Below, in pieces: positions 16,623-24,468 of a stretch of DNA of 62,120 nucleotides (position 1 is the stretch's first letter; the number at the start of each line of letters is the position of its first letter). The notes beneath the pieces are model-generated. The model had not been told where the DNA came from and did not search any database. It saw nothing but the letters and a program-made list of their open reading frames with translations. The position numbers were made by a program, and so were the translations under genes. The DNA is from Gemmatimonadota bacterium. GTDB lineage: Bacteria; Gemmatimonadota; Gemmatimonadetes; Gemmatimonadales; Gemmatimonadaceae. The stretch lies in assembly GCA_021324635.1 (NCBI GenBank), contig JAJPIS010000110.1, forward strand, positions 1-62,120, given 5' to 3'.

Positions 16623-18797
16623 TCAGGGCGTGGGGCGTGGCTCGGGCCAGGGCCACGGCCACGGGCCGGCCGCCTCCCCACCCGCGAGGGCCCGCACCGC
16701 GACCGACCGGAGCCGCGCGTCCGGCGACTCGAGCAGCCCGCGGAGCGCGGTGACGGACGCCGGACCCGTGGCCGCGATCGCCCGAATCAGGGCCCGCTGT
16801 CCTTCCGGGTCCGACTCGGCGTGCAGCGCGGCCTCGAGCGCCGGCAGGGTCGTCGGGTCCTGGATCTGGAACAGCGCCCAGGCGGCAAGCCGCCGGGTCT
16901 CGCTGTCCCGGTCGCGCAGCATGCTGACGAGCGCGGCCGGTGCCTGCTTGGGGGCGATCGTGCCGAGCGCCCACGCCGCGCGGGAGCGCACGGCGACGCT
17001 CGAGTCCGACAGCGTGGCCACGAGCGCGTCGGCCGCGGGCTCCGCACCGAGGGTGCCGAGCGCCCAGGCGGCGGTCGCGCGGACGTCGTCGTCGCGATCG
17101 GCGTGAAGTGCGGCGACGAGCGCGTCGACCGCGTCGCGCCGCTCGTCGTGGCTGGCGAGCGACCAGGCGGCCATCTCCCGGACGCGCGCGTCGGCGTCCT
17201 GCCGGACGGCGGCAACGAGCGCATCGCCGCCCTCGCGCGACTCCGGGTACTGTTCCAGCCCCCACGCCGCGATCCGTCGCAGCGCTGCGCTACTGTCGCT
17301 GCGGAGCACCTTGGCCAGGAGGACCGGTCGCTCGTCGGGCTCCGCCCCCGCCCGGGCCTCCGCGACCGGCGCCGAGCGCGGGACAGCCGCTGACTGGTTA
17401 CGCGCGGGGCTCGCGACCGATGCCGTGGCCACTGTCGACCGCAGGCCGTGAGGCCACGCGGGACGAGCCGACGCGCGTCGACCATCGTCGTGCGGCTCGC
17501 CGGCCCGGGACGGCGCCCCCGCAGCGCTCGGGGCCGAGGCCTGCGCCGTGGAGGATGCGCCGGGGTCCGACCGCGGGGCGCCCGCTCGGCGCGTCGGGGC
17601 GGCCGCGGCGACCAGACCCGCACCCAGGGCCACCGAGGCTGCCATGACCATCCGCCGCCGGCGACTCGGCGCCGTGTGGGGCAGGTCGGGATCGAGGATC
17701 GCGAGCAGTCGGCCCTCGAGCTCGCGACGGCGCGCCATGGCCAGGGCCGCGGCCGGAACGGCGCTCGTCCGCAGGGCGCCACGGCGGACGCTCGTCACGA
17801 TCTCCAGCAGGTGCTCCGCATAGTCGCTCGCCCGTGTGCCACAGGCGAGGGCCAGGTCATCGCACGCCCGCTCGCTCTCGGCGCACATCCGCCGGGCGGC
17901 GACCCACACCAGCGGATGGAACCAGTAGCAGGCACAGGCGACCCGCCCCACGAGATGCCCGAGCACATCACGCCGCTGCACGTGCGCGAGCTCGTGGAGC
18001 AGGACAGCTCGACGCCGGTCGGTCGACCAGCCCTCGCACTCCTCCGGCAGGACGATCGTCGGGGCGCGCACCCCGCACGCGAACGGCATCCGCGTCTCGC
18101 CGCTCACCAGCAACTGCGGCAAGGCATCGAGTCCCATCCGGTCGGCGGCGTCCACCAGCGGCACCTGCCACGCGGGTCCGTCGAGCCGCCTGGCGCGGCG
18201 CACGATCGCCCGCACGGCCACGGCCGACCACACGAGTGATCCCAGGAGGCCGAGCGCCAGGGCCGCCCAGATCCCGACGATGAGGATCACGAGGGGTGTC
18301 GCGAGGGCCGCCGAGCGGGCGGCCGCGAGGGCGGCCGAGAGGAGCGAGGAGAAGCTCCGGACGTCGGTGGCGACATCACGGCGCTCGGTCGCCCTCCGTG
18401 CCGACCCGGTGCCCGCGTCAGCTGCGGAGCGGTCGGCGGGCGTAGACGCGCGCGCAGACGCGCGCGCATCCGCACTCACCGCCCCTGGCGCCGGCGCGAT
18501 CGATGGGAGGGGTGCCGTCGATCTGGCGTGTGCGGCCGGGGCGCGCGGTGGCATCGCGGGCAGCACCGGGACCGCGAGCGGCGTCCAGACGGCGAGCGCG
18601 GGGGCGAGGAGCACTCCCGCGAGCGCGACCTGCCAGACGAGGTGCCGCGCGCCGGCCGACCCGCGGCGGAGGAGCGCCGCCAGAAGGCACGCGGCGAGGA
18701 GGATGATCGTTGCCTTGGCGATCAGCGTCGCGGGACGGCTGTCCCAGACCGGTCCGAGCGCGAGCGGGGCGACGATGCGTGTGACGATGGTGACCAT
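16623..18797 (-). CDS. BlaR1-type M56 membrane peptidase fused to HEAT repeats
   Basis: 724 residues. Hydrophobic segments lie near 25-45, 53-72, 165-195 and 385-402. The M56 zinc site is LLHELAHVQRRD (His268, Glu269, His272) with a downstream acidic ligand in ESERACDDLA. In BlaR1/MecR1 the last membrane helix is followed by an extracellular penicillin-binding sensor; here that place (about 492-711) holds about seven HEAT units (RRIAAWGL, REMAAWSL, RATAAWAL, RSRAAWAL, RRLAAWAL and two weaker ones). The C-terminus is PWPWPWPEPRPTP. An Ala/Pro/Ser-rich insert spans about 80-135. It starts 6 bp after the blaI stop. Role by family: intramembrane signalling that leads to repressor cleavage; the ligand is unknown. 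Confidence 0.88.
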   Translation of the reverse strand: MVTIVTRIVAPLALGPVWDSRPATLIAKATIILLAACLLAALLRRGSAGARHLVWQVALAGVLLAPALAVWTPLAVPVLPAMPPRAPAAHARSTAPLPSIAPAPGAVSADARASARASTPADRSAADAGTGSARRATERRDVATDVRSFSSLLSAALAAARSAALATPLVILIVGIWAALALGLLGSLVWSAVAVRAIVRRARRLDGPAWQVPLVDAADRMGLDALPQLLVSGETRMPFACGVRAPTIVLPEECEGWSTDRRRAVLLHELAHVQRRDVLGHLVGRVACACYWFHPLVWVAARRMCAESERACDDLALACGTRASDYAEHLLEIVTSVRRGALRTSAVPAAALAMARRRELEGRLLAILDPDLPHTAPSRRRRMVMAASVALGAGLVAAAAPTRRAGAPRSDPGASSTAQASAPSAAGAPSRAGEPHDDGRRASARPAWPHGLRSTVATASVASPARNQSAAVPRSAPVAEARAGAEPDERPVLLAKVLRSDSSAALRRIAAWGLEQYPESREGGDALVAAVRQDADARVREMAAWSLASHDERRDAVDALVAALHADRDDDVRATAAWALGTLGAEPAADALVATLSDSSVAVRSRAAWALGTIAPKQAPAALVSMLRDRDSETRRLAAWALFQIQDPTTLPALEAALHAESDPEGQRALIRAIAATGPASVTALRGLLESPDARLRSVAVRALAGGEAAGPWPWPWPEPRPTP

Positions 18798-18803
18798 CGG
18801 TGC

Positions 18804-19223
18804 TCATCTCCCGCGCTGCCGCGCGCGCTCGATCGTTTTCTGGAGTCGTGCCAGCTCATCACCGCTCATGGCGACATCCGACATCCGCAGCAGCGCGGCG
18901 ACGGCCTGCTCCGGGGATCCCGCGAAGTACGTGCGAACCACGTGTGCCAACACATCGTGTCGAGCCGTCTCGGTCGCCACCGAGGGGGAATAGACGTAGC
19001 GGGGCCCGTCCTCCTTATGGCGTACGAGTCCGCGCTCGCCGAGGATTCGAAGGACCGAGCGGACGGCGGAGTAGGTCGGGGGATCGGGGAGCTCGGCCAT
19101 GATCTCGGCGACCGTCGCCTCGCCGCGGCGGTGCAGGATATCCATCACCTGCCGCTCGCGGCGGGAGAGCGTCGTCGGCGCCGGCGGAGATGTCGGCGCG
19201 GGTCGCGGCGAAGGACGGCGCAT
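18804..19223 (-). CDS. blaI: BlaI/MecI/CopY-family repressor
   Basis: 139 residues. A winged helix is visible from about 18 to 85 (LSRRERQVMDILHRRGEATV, then AEIMAELPDPPTYSAVRSVLRILGERGLV and the wing RYVYSP), followed by a dimerisation region (VLAHVVRTYFAGSPEQAVAALL). Such repressors bind palindromes as dimers and are inactivated by the paired BlaR1 peptidase, whose gene follows after 6 bp. The palindrome at 19254-19284 is the probable autoregulatory operator. Confidence 0.92.
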   Translation of the reverse strand: MRRPSPRPAPTSPPAPTTLSRRERQVMDILHRRGEATVAEIMAELPDPPTYSAVRSVLRILGERGLVRHKEDGPRYVYSPSVATETARHDVLAHVVRTYFAGSPEQAVAALLRMSDVAMSGDELARLQKTIERARQRGR

Positions 19224-19253
19224 GGGACCGTTGGGCTGAAGGGGGCACGGTGT

Positions 19254-19284
19254 GTTGAAAAATCACCTGTGCTGATATTTCAAC
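19254..19284 (-). promoter_or_regulatory. Palindromic operator upstream of blaI
   Basis: Arms GTTGAAAAATCA (19254-19265) and TGATATTTCAAC (19273-19284) pair at 11 of 12 positions around a 7-bp centre. The site lies 31 bp upstream of the blaI start. On the minus strand a TTGACG at 19303-19298 is followed 17 bp later by AAATAT inside the palindrome, a weak but plausible promoter that a bound repressor would cover. The same 12-mer recurs before the HEAT gene. Confidence 0.65.
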
Positions 19285-19478
19285 AGTGCACGGCGCCCGT
19301 CAAGGGGGGGCGGCGTCCCGCCGTCGGCCGCGTCCTTGGGGTCACCCGCAGGAGCATGACCGCGGGTCGGGCGTGGCACGGTGCACGCATCTCGGATACC
19401 GTCGATCCCGGGAGGCGGACGGCGGCGCGGCCGCCCCGCGGGCCCGGGCGTTGGGTCCCTTCAGCGGAGAGCGTCTGC

Positions 19479-19805
19479 ATGGCGTCGGCCGACATCCACA
19501 CCGAAGAACACCGCGTGCCCGGCTCGCAACTGGTCGAACGCGCGAAGGCCCTCATTCACGAGGGCAACGTGCGGCGTCTCATCGTGCGCAACGATCAGGG
19601 GCACACGGTCCTGGAGGTCCCGCTGACCGCCGGCGTCGTGGGAACGCTGCTCGCGCCGGTCTGGGCGGCGCTCGGGGCGATCGCGGCGCTCGCCGCGCAC
19701 TACACACTGATCATCGAGCGCCGCCCGGAGTCGGGCTCGAGCGCCGTCACCGCTTCGCCACCGCCACCGCCCGGCGGGACCGAGGGAACGGCCTCGCCCA
19801 TCTGA
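19479..19805 (+). CDS. DUF4342 small membrane-associated protein
   Basis: 108 residues from ATG 19479 with a GGAGAG ribosome site. The core matches the DUF4342 pattern: LVERAKALIHEGNVRRLIV, then LEVPLTAGVVGTLLAP and a hydrophobic segment ending in YTLIIERR. One membrane helix is likely at about 49-75, followed by a Pro/Ser-rich tail. Function is unknown for the family. It is divergent from blaI, with the operator region between them. Confidence 0.8.
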   Translation: MASADIHTEEHRVPGSQLVERAKALIHEGNVRRLIVRNDQGHTVLEVPLTAGVVGTLLAPVWAALGAIAALAAHYTLIIERRPESGSSAVTASPPPPPGGTEGTASPI

Positions 19806-19861
19806 CGAGTGGGCGCGCGCGCGGGCGCCTCGAGTCTCGAACGGGCGCCCCGCCGCTCCGC

Positions 19862-20059
19862 TCAGCGAGCGGAGCCGGGGGGGAGGGACGCGTCATCGCG
19901 CGGCCGCCTGGCCGACGAGCTGAGCACCGCGATGCGCCAGATGAGCAGGAACATCCCCACGCTCAGGAAGAGGTGCACCCATCCCGGCGCGTCATAGGCG
20001 AACGTCGCGATCGCCCACACGATCACCATGATGACGGCAGCGACGAGTCCGATATCCAT
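19862..20059 (-). CDS. Small two-helix membrane protein (Lmo0937/DUF5670-like)
   Basis: 65 residues from ATG 20059. Two hydrophobic helices (LVAAVIMVIVWAIATFAY and VHLFLSVGMFLLIWRIAVL) flank a GWVH turn, the layout of short Lmo0937-type proteins. The frame is open to a GTG at 20149, but that extension would cover the 6S RNA promoter and adds no helix, so the shorter start is preferred. Function unknown; relatives are often linked to envelope stress. Confidence 0.6.
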   Translation of the reverse strand: MDIGLVAAVIMVIVWAIATFAYDAPGWVHLFLSVGMFLLIWRIAVLSSSARRPRDDASLPPGSAR

Positions 20060-20127
20060 GGAACGCTCGACGAAGGAGAGACGCAACGCGACGGGGCCCG
20101 CAACGACTCGCGCGCCCACCGTCGCGA

Positions 20128-20156
20128 TTGACGCTACGAGCGACGACACCTACATT
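20128..20156 (+). promoter_or_regulatory. Sigma-70 type promoter of the 6S RNA gene
   Basis: TTGACG (20128-20133) and TACATT (20151-20156) are separated by exactly 17 bp, giving an expected start near 20163. No protein gene follows on this strand until folE; the 6S RNA-like sequence does. Confidence 0.6.
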
Positions 20157-20162
20157 GCGGCA

Positions 20163-20348
20163 CCCGCATCTGGAAATGTACGTGCGATCGGTGTGGGGCG
20201 GAGAGGCTTAATTTTTGAGCCGATAAGTCCACCGAGTGGGTTCGATAATCTGTGCTGACGTCATGCCCCAGTGCGGGGACGGCGGGAGGCATGGTGAGGG
20301 CCTCAATACATTCGACTGGGCTTCAAAAACCCCTCTTCGCACCCCCTG
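20163..20348 (+). ncRNA. ssrS: 6S RNA
   Basis: About 185 nt of non-coding sequence between a promoter and an intrinsic terminator. The element TGAGCCGATA (20216-20225) is identical to the segment in the 5' side of E. coli 6S RNA, and GGGCTTCAAAAAC (20318-20330) resembles its 3' partner GCCUUAAAAC. The ends pair in a long closing stem: CGGAGAGG near 20199-20206 with CCTCTTCG near 20332-20339. The middle folds into a hairpin (CATGCC with GGCATG; GAGG with CCTC). 6S RNA binds RNA polymerase holoenzyme and mimics an open promoter. Exact ends are inferred from the promoter and terminator. Confidence 0.78.
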
Positions 20349-20351
20349 ACT

Positions 20352-20379
20352 GAAGGCCCCGCCCCCCGGCGGGGCCTTC
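20352..20379 (+). terminator. Intrinsic terminator after 6S RNA
   Basis: Perfect 12-bp stem (GAAGGCCCCGCC with its complement) and a CCCC loop, followed by TCTGCC rather than a full T run. It directly follows the 6S RNA closing stem and would separate it from folE. Confidence 0.75.
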
Positions 20380-20403
20380 TGCCATCCAGACGCGGCGTCC
20401 TTC

Positions 20404-20432
20404 TTGTTTCACCGGTCCAGCCCGGGTACGCT
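20404..20432 (+). promoter_or_regulatory. Promoter of folE, apparently leaderless
   Basis: TTGTTT (20404-20409) and TACGCT (20427-20432) are 17 bp apart. The predicted start falls at about 20438-20439, on the folE ATG itself, so the mRNA would have no leader. No ribosome binding site is seen, which fits. Confidence 0.5.
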
Positions 20433-20437
20433 ACGAC

Positions 20438-21112
20438 ATGAAGAACAGCAAGACGAACAACGGAGCCGACGGGCGCGGCCGCGTGGGCACCGCGGTGCGC
20501 CCACGCGACGAGGCGATGCCGCCGACCGCCGACGGTGGACGCGCGGCCGCGCTCGAGAAGGTCGTCCGGCGGCAGCTCGACCTCCTCGGCGAGGACGCCG
20601 ACCGACCCGGGCTGGTCAAGACCCCGGCGCGGGTCGCCAAGTCCCTCCTCTGGCTGACGCGGGGCTACGGGCTCGATGCCCGGCAGGTCATCGGCGACGC
20701 GCTCTTCGAGGAATCACACGAGAGCATGGTCATGGTGCGCGACATCGAGCTCTATTCGCTCTGCGAGCACCACATGCTGCCCTTCTTCGGCCGCGCCCAC
20801 ATCGCCTACATCCCGCGCGGCCGCATCGTCGGGCTCTCCAAGCTCCCACGCGTGGTCGAGGTCTTCGCCCGCCGGCTCCAGGTTCAGGAGCGCCTCACGG
20901 AGCAGATCGCCGGAGCCATCGAGAGCGTCCTCGAGCCCTATGGCGTGGGCGTCGTGATCGAAGCACAGCACCTCTGCATGATGATGCGGGGCGTCGAGAA
21001 GCAGAACTCCAAGACGATCACGAGCGCGCTGCGCGGCACCTTCCGGTCCGACGGGAAGACGCGCGATGAGTTCTTCCGGCTCGCGTACGGGCCGTGGCCG
21101 GCCGGGCGGTAG
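20438..21112 (+). CDS. folE: GTP cyclohydrolase I
   Basis: 224 residues. Converts GTP to dihydroneopterin triphosphate, the first step of folate/pterin synthesis. Family landmarks: [18 protein letters not shown], the zinc cysteine/histidine pair in [28 protein letters not shown], and the C-terminal [11 protein letters not shown] (zinc Cys) with a conserved T and R after it. The first 35 residues are a hydrophilic extension. The stop overlaps the next gene by 19 bp. Confidence 0.95.
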   Translation: MKNSKTNNGADGRGRVGTAVRPRDEAMPPTADGGRAAALEKVVRRQLDLLGEDADRPGLVKTPARVAKSLLWLTRGYGLDARQVIGDALFEESHESMVMVRDIELYSLCEHHMLPFFGRAHIAYIPRGRIVGLSKLPRVVEVFARRLQVQERLTEQIAGAIESVLEPYGVGVVIEAQHLCMMMRGVEKQNSKTITSALRGTFRSDGKTRDEFFRLAYGPWPAGR

Positions 21113-21852
21113 CCGCGGCGAGGACGCGATCCGCGGCGGTCGCCGCGCCCCTCGCAACCCCGCTGGCCGGCGCGACGGCGGTCGTCACCGGCGGCTCGCG
21201 TGGTATCGGACGGGCGACCGTGCGCGCGCTCGCCGCAACCGGCGCGCGGGTGGTGAGCGTCTCCCGCTCGGCCGACCGCGAGCCCGCGGCCGGCGTGCTC
21301 GCCGTGGCCGCCGACCTGCTCGATCCGGCATCGGCCGCCCGAGCCGTCGGTGAGATCGAGCGCGTGCTCGGCGGACCGCCTGACGTGCTCGTCAACAATG
21401 CCGGCTGTTTCGACCTCGCCCCGGTCGAGGACACCTCGTCGGCGATGCTCGCGAGCGCGCTCACTCTCAACCTCGCGGCACCGTTCGCGCTCATCCGGGC
21501 GTTCCTGCCCGGCATGCGAGCCCGCCGTCGCGGCCACATCGTGAGCATCGGGTCGATCGCCGACCACATCGCGTTCCCCGGCAACGCCGCCTACGCAGCG
21601 AGCAAGTTCGGGATGCGAGGTCTCCACGAGGTGCTGCGCGCGGAGATCGGCGGCAGCGGCGTGCGGGCATCGCTCATCTCGCCGGCCGCGGTCGGCACCA
21701 CCATCTGGGATACGCTCGATCCGGCGACGCGGGCCCGGCTCCCCGACGCGGCCGCGATGCTCGACCCGTCGGCCGTCGCGGACGCGGTCCTCTTCGCCGT
21801 GACCCGCCCCGAGGCCGTGAGCGTCGACGAGATCCGGCTGTCGAGGAGCTGA
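21094..21852 (+). CDS. Short-chain dehydrogenase/reductase
   Basis: 252 residues from GTG 21094. SDR Rossmann motifs are complete: TGGSRGIGR (NADP-binding glycine loop), NNAG, catalytic Ser in VSIGSIAD and YAASK (Tyr, Lys). After the active site, [10 protein letters not shown] is the substrate-side loop. The overlap with folE suggests co-transcription; a pteridine or carbonyl substrate is conceivable but unproven. The N-terminal 15 residues could be trimmed if a later start is used. Confidence 0.88.
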   Translation: MAGRAVAAARTRSAAVAAPLATPLAGATAVVTGGSRGIGRATVRALAATGARVVSVSRSADREPAAGVLAVAADLLDPASAARAVGEIERVLGGPPDVLVNNAGCFDLAPVEDTSSAMLASALTLNLAAPFALIRAFLPGMRARRRGHIVSIGSIADHIAFPGNAAYAASKFGMRGLHEVLRAEIGGSGVRASLISPAAVGTTIWDTLDPATRARLPDAAAMLDPSAVADAVLFAVTRPEAVSVDEIRLSRS

Positions 21853-21862
21853 GGGCAGGTCC

Positions 21863-22540
21863 GTGCGCCTCGATCTCGTCGAGATCTTCCGCTGCCCGCG
21901 CGCGCACGCGCCGGCGTCGCTCATCGCCGCGGTCGACGCCGCGGTCGACGGGGATGTGACGCGCGGTGTGCTCGGCTGCCCGGTCTGCGATGTGCGCTAC
22001 CCCATCATCGCCGGCGCGGTCGTGTTCGACGAGCGGCTGCGCGCCGCCTGCCTGGCGGCCGGGCCCGCGCCCCGCGCGACACCCGACGCAGCGCTCCGGA
22101 CGGCCGCACTGCTCGACCTCACGGGTCCAGGCGGGCGCGTCCTCCTGGGGGGCACGGCCGTCGCAGCCGCCGATGCGCTCGCCGCGCTCGTCGATGTCGC
22201 GATCGTCGCCCTGGATCCGCCCGGGCCGACGCCGGCCGCTCCCGGCGGTGTCGCGGTCTACGCCGGCGCCGCCCCGCTCGGCCCGGCCGTGCTGCGCGGC
22301 GCCGTCCTGGACGGCGAGACCGCGGGTGCCGCCCCGACCGTCATCGCCGCGCTTCGTCCGGGCGCCCGTCTCCTCGCGCCGGTCGCGCTGGCGATGCCGG
22401 CCGGTGTGCGACCCCTCGCACGCGACGCCGAGCACTGGTTGGCCGAACGGACCGACGACGGGGCCGCGGCCGTGCCCCTTCGTCGGGCCGCACCGGCTGT
22501 CCCGGCCGCACCGGCCGCGTCACCCCGCCCCGCTCGCTGA
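21863..22540 (+). CDS. Trm112-like zinc-ribbon protein with Ala-rich C-terminus
   Basis: 225 residues from GTG 21863 (GGGCAGG ahead). The N-terminus resembles Trm112/UPF0434: EIFRCPRAHA, then LGCPVCDVRYPIIAGAVVF, giving three visible cysteines for a zinc site. Residues from about 75 on are Ala/Pro/Val-rich, with a GPGGRVLLGG segment that loosely recalls a methyltransferase glycine loop, but no complete SAM motif. It may be a degenerate methyltransferase partner. It lies 10 bp after the SDR and is likely in the folE operon. Confidence 0.6.
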   Translation: MRLDLVEIFRCPRAHAPASLIAAVDAAVDGDVTRGVLGCPVCDVRYPIIAGAVVFDERLRAACLAAGPAPRATPDAALRTAALLDLTGPGGRVLLGGTAVAAADALAALVDVAIVALDPPGPTPAAPGGVAVYAGAAPLGPAVLRGAVLDGETAGAAPTVIAALRPGARLLAPVALAMPAGVRPLARDAEHWLAERTDDGAAAVPLRRAAPAVPAAPAASPRPAR

Positions 22541-22554
22541 CCCGCCGCGCGGGA

Positions 22555-24468
22555 TCAGACCCGCTCGCCGGCCGCTCGGGCGCCGCTGTAGATGCCGTCG
22601 ATCTGGGACGCGTAGAGCCGGTCGACGACGCGGCGCTTGACCTTGAGCGTCGGCGTCAGCTCGCCGCCCTCGAGCGACAGCTCGTGGTCGAGGAGCGCGA
22701 TGCGCTTGGGCATCTCGAAGTTCGCGAGTCCGGTGAGCCGGCCGAGTGACTCGGCCTCCATCTTCTGGCGCACCGCCGGAAGGGCCAGCAGGGACGCCCG
22801 GTCGGTCCAGGTCAGCCTTTCCTCCGTCGCCCATCGCTCGAGTCGTTCCATGTTCGGCACGATCAGCAGCGCGGGGAACGGGCGCCGGTCGCCGACCATC
22901 ACTACCTGAGTGACGAACGGGCTCGCCAGGACGCGGTTCTCGATCGGGGCCGGGGCAATGTTCTTCCCACCCGCGGTCACGATCAGCTCCTTCTTGCGAT
23001 CGGTGATCGACAGGAACCCGTCGTGCAGCTGGCCGATGTCGCCGGTGTGGAACCATCCGTCGGCGTCGATGGCCGCGTGCGTCGCGTCGGGCTTGTTGTA
23101 ATAGCCCCGCATCACGTGGGGCCCGCGCGTCAGGATCTCGCCATCGTCGGCGATGGCGATCTCGACCCCGGCCACCGGGCGGCCGACGGTGCCGATCCGG
23201 AAGTGCTCCGGTGTGTTCACGGCGATCACGGGGCTCGTCTCCGTGAGCCCGTATCCCTCCAGGATCGTCAGCCCGGCCGCGTAGAAGAAGCGGTTGATGT
23301 CGGCCGCGAGCGGCGCGCCGCCCGAGACGAAGAAGCGGAGGCGGCCCCCCATGCGCGCCTTGAGGCGGGAGAAGACGAGCGCCTGGGCGATGTTGTAGCG
23401 CGCGGCGAGCCAGCCGTCCGGCGTCTGGCCGGCCAGCCGGCTCTGCGCCCACTCGTCGGCGACGCGGCGCCCCCACTCGAAGATCCGCCGCCGGATCGGC
23501 GAGCGGTGCGCCTGGTCGAGCACCCCGGCATAGACCTTCTCGTACACCCGCGGCACCGCCAGCACGAACGTCGGCCGCACCTCCCCGAGGTTGGTCAACA
23601 GCGTCTCGAGCGACTCCACGTATGCGATCGACGCGCCGACGGCGAACATCAGGTAGTGGTCCGCCATCCGGCCGAAGATGTGCGACAGCGGCAGGAAGCA
23701 GAGCGATACGTCGTTCCCCACGAACGGCAGCACCGTTCGCGTGGCGGCGACATTCGAGGCGATGTTGTCGTGCGTGAGCATCACGCCCTTGGGCTCGCCG
23801 GTCGTGCCCGAGGTGTAGATGATCGTCGCCAGGTCGTCGGGCCGCACGGCGAGCGCGCGATCCCGGTACGCCCGGGTCGCCCCCGGCCCATCGGCGGTGG
23901 CGCCGACGGCCTCGAGCTCGCTGAGCGTGAGATCGACACCGTCGAGCGGCTCCTCCTCGAAGCTCACGACCAGTCGGATCGCCGGAAGTTGCCCACGGAT
24001 GCTCGCCAGCTTGGCGGCCTGCGCCGCGGTGGACACGAAGACCGCGGCGGCCCCGCAGTCCTGGAGCACCGGCGCGATCTGGGCCGCCGGCAGGTTGGCG
24101 TAGAGCGGCACGTCGATCAGCGCCGCGGTGAGGCAGGCGAAGTCGGCGATCGCCCACTCCGGCCGGTTCTCCGAGAGGATCGCCACCCGGTCGCCGGGCC
24201 GGAGCCCCTTCTGGAGCAGCCCCTGGCCGGCGTGGCGGACCCGCGCCAGCAGATCCCGGTGCGCGATCGCGCGATAGCGGCCGCCGCGCTTGTACTGGAG
24301 CGCGTCGGGCTTGTCGTACCGCTCCGCACTCTCGAAGAAGAGCTGGTTGAGGGTGCCGAGCGGGGGGCGTGGCGTCGGACCCGCGACATACCGCTCGTTC
24401 GGGCCACCGGCCGCCGTGGCGGCGCCCGACGAGAGTGGCGGAACCGAGGGAGCAGCCATATCAGACAT
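22555..24468 (-). CDS. Long-chain fatty acyl-CoA ligase (AMP-forming)
   Basis: 637 residues from ATG 24468, which overlaps the upstream lipoprotein stop by 8 bp. ANL-superfamily motifs are IIYTSGTTGEPKGVMLTH (P-loop), GYGLTETSPV, GWFHTGDIG and the hinge DRKKELIVTAGGKNIAP. FadD15-type enzymes activate fatty acids to acyl-CoA at the membrane. It is the last gene of a four-gene minus-strand run (TPR, ParA, lipoprotein, ligase). Confidence 0.92.
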   Translation of the reverse strand: MSDMAAPSVPPLSSGAATAAGGPNERYVAGPTPRPPLGTLNQLFFESAERYDKPDALQYKRGGRYRAIAHRDLLARVRHAGQGLLQKGLRPGDRVAILSENRPEWAIADFACLTAALIDVPLYANLPAAQIAPVLQDCGAAAVFVSTAAQAAKLASIRGQLPAIRLVVSFEEEPLDGVDLTLSELEAVGATADGPGATRAYRDRALAVRPDDLATIIYTSGTTGEPKGVMLTHDNIASNVAATRTVLPFVGNDVSLCFLPLSHIFGRMADHYLMFAVGASIAYVESLETLLTNLGEVRPTFVLAVPRVYEKVYAGVLDQAHRSPIRRRIFEWGRRVADEWAQSRLAGQTPDGWLAARYNIAQALVFSRLKARMGGRLRFFVSGGAPLAADINRFFYAAGLTILEGYGLTETSPVIAVNTPEHFRIGTVGRPVAGVEIAIADDGEILTRGPHVMRGYYNKPDATHAAIDADGWFHTGDIGQLHDGFLSITDRKKELIVTAGGKNIAPAPIENRVLASPFVTQVVMVGDRRPFPALLIVPNMERLERWATEERLTWTDRASLLALPAVRQKMEAESLGRLTGLANFEMPKRIALLDHELSLEGGELTPTLKVKRRVVDRLYASQIDGIYSGARAAGERV

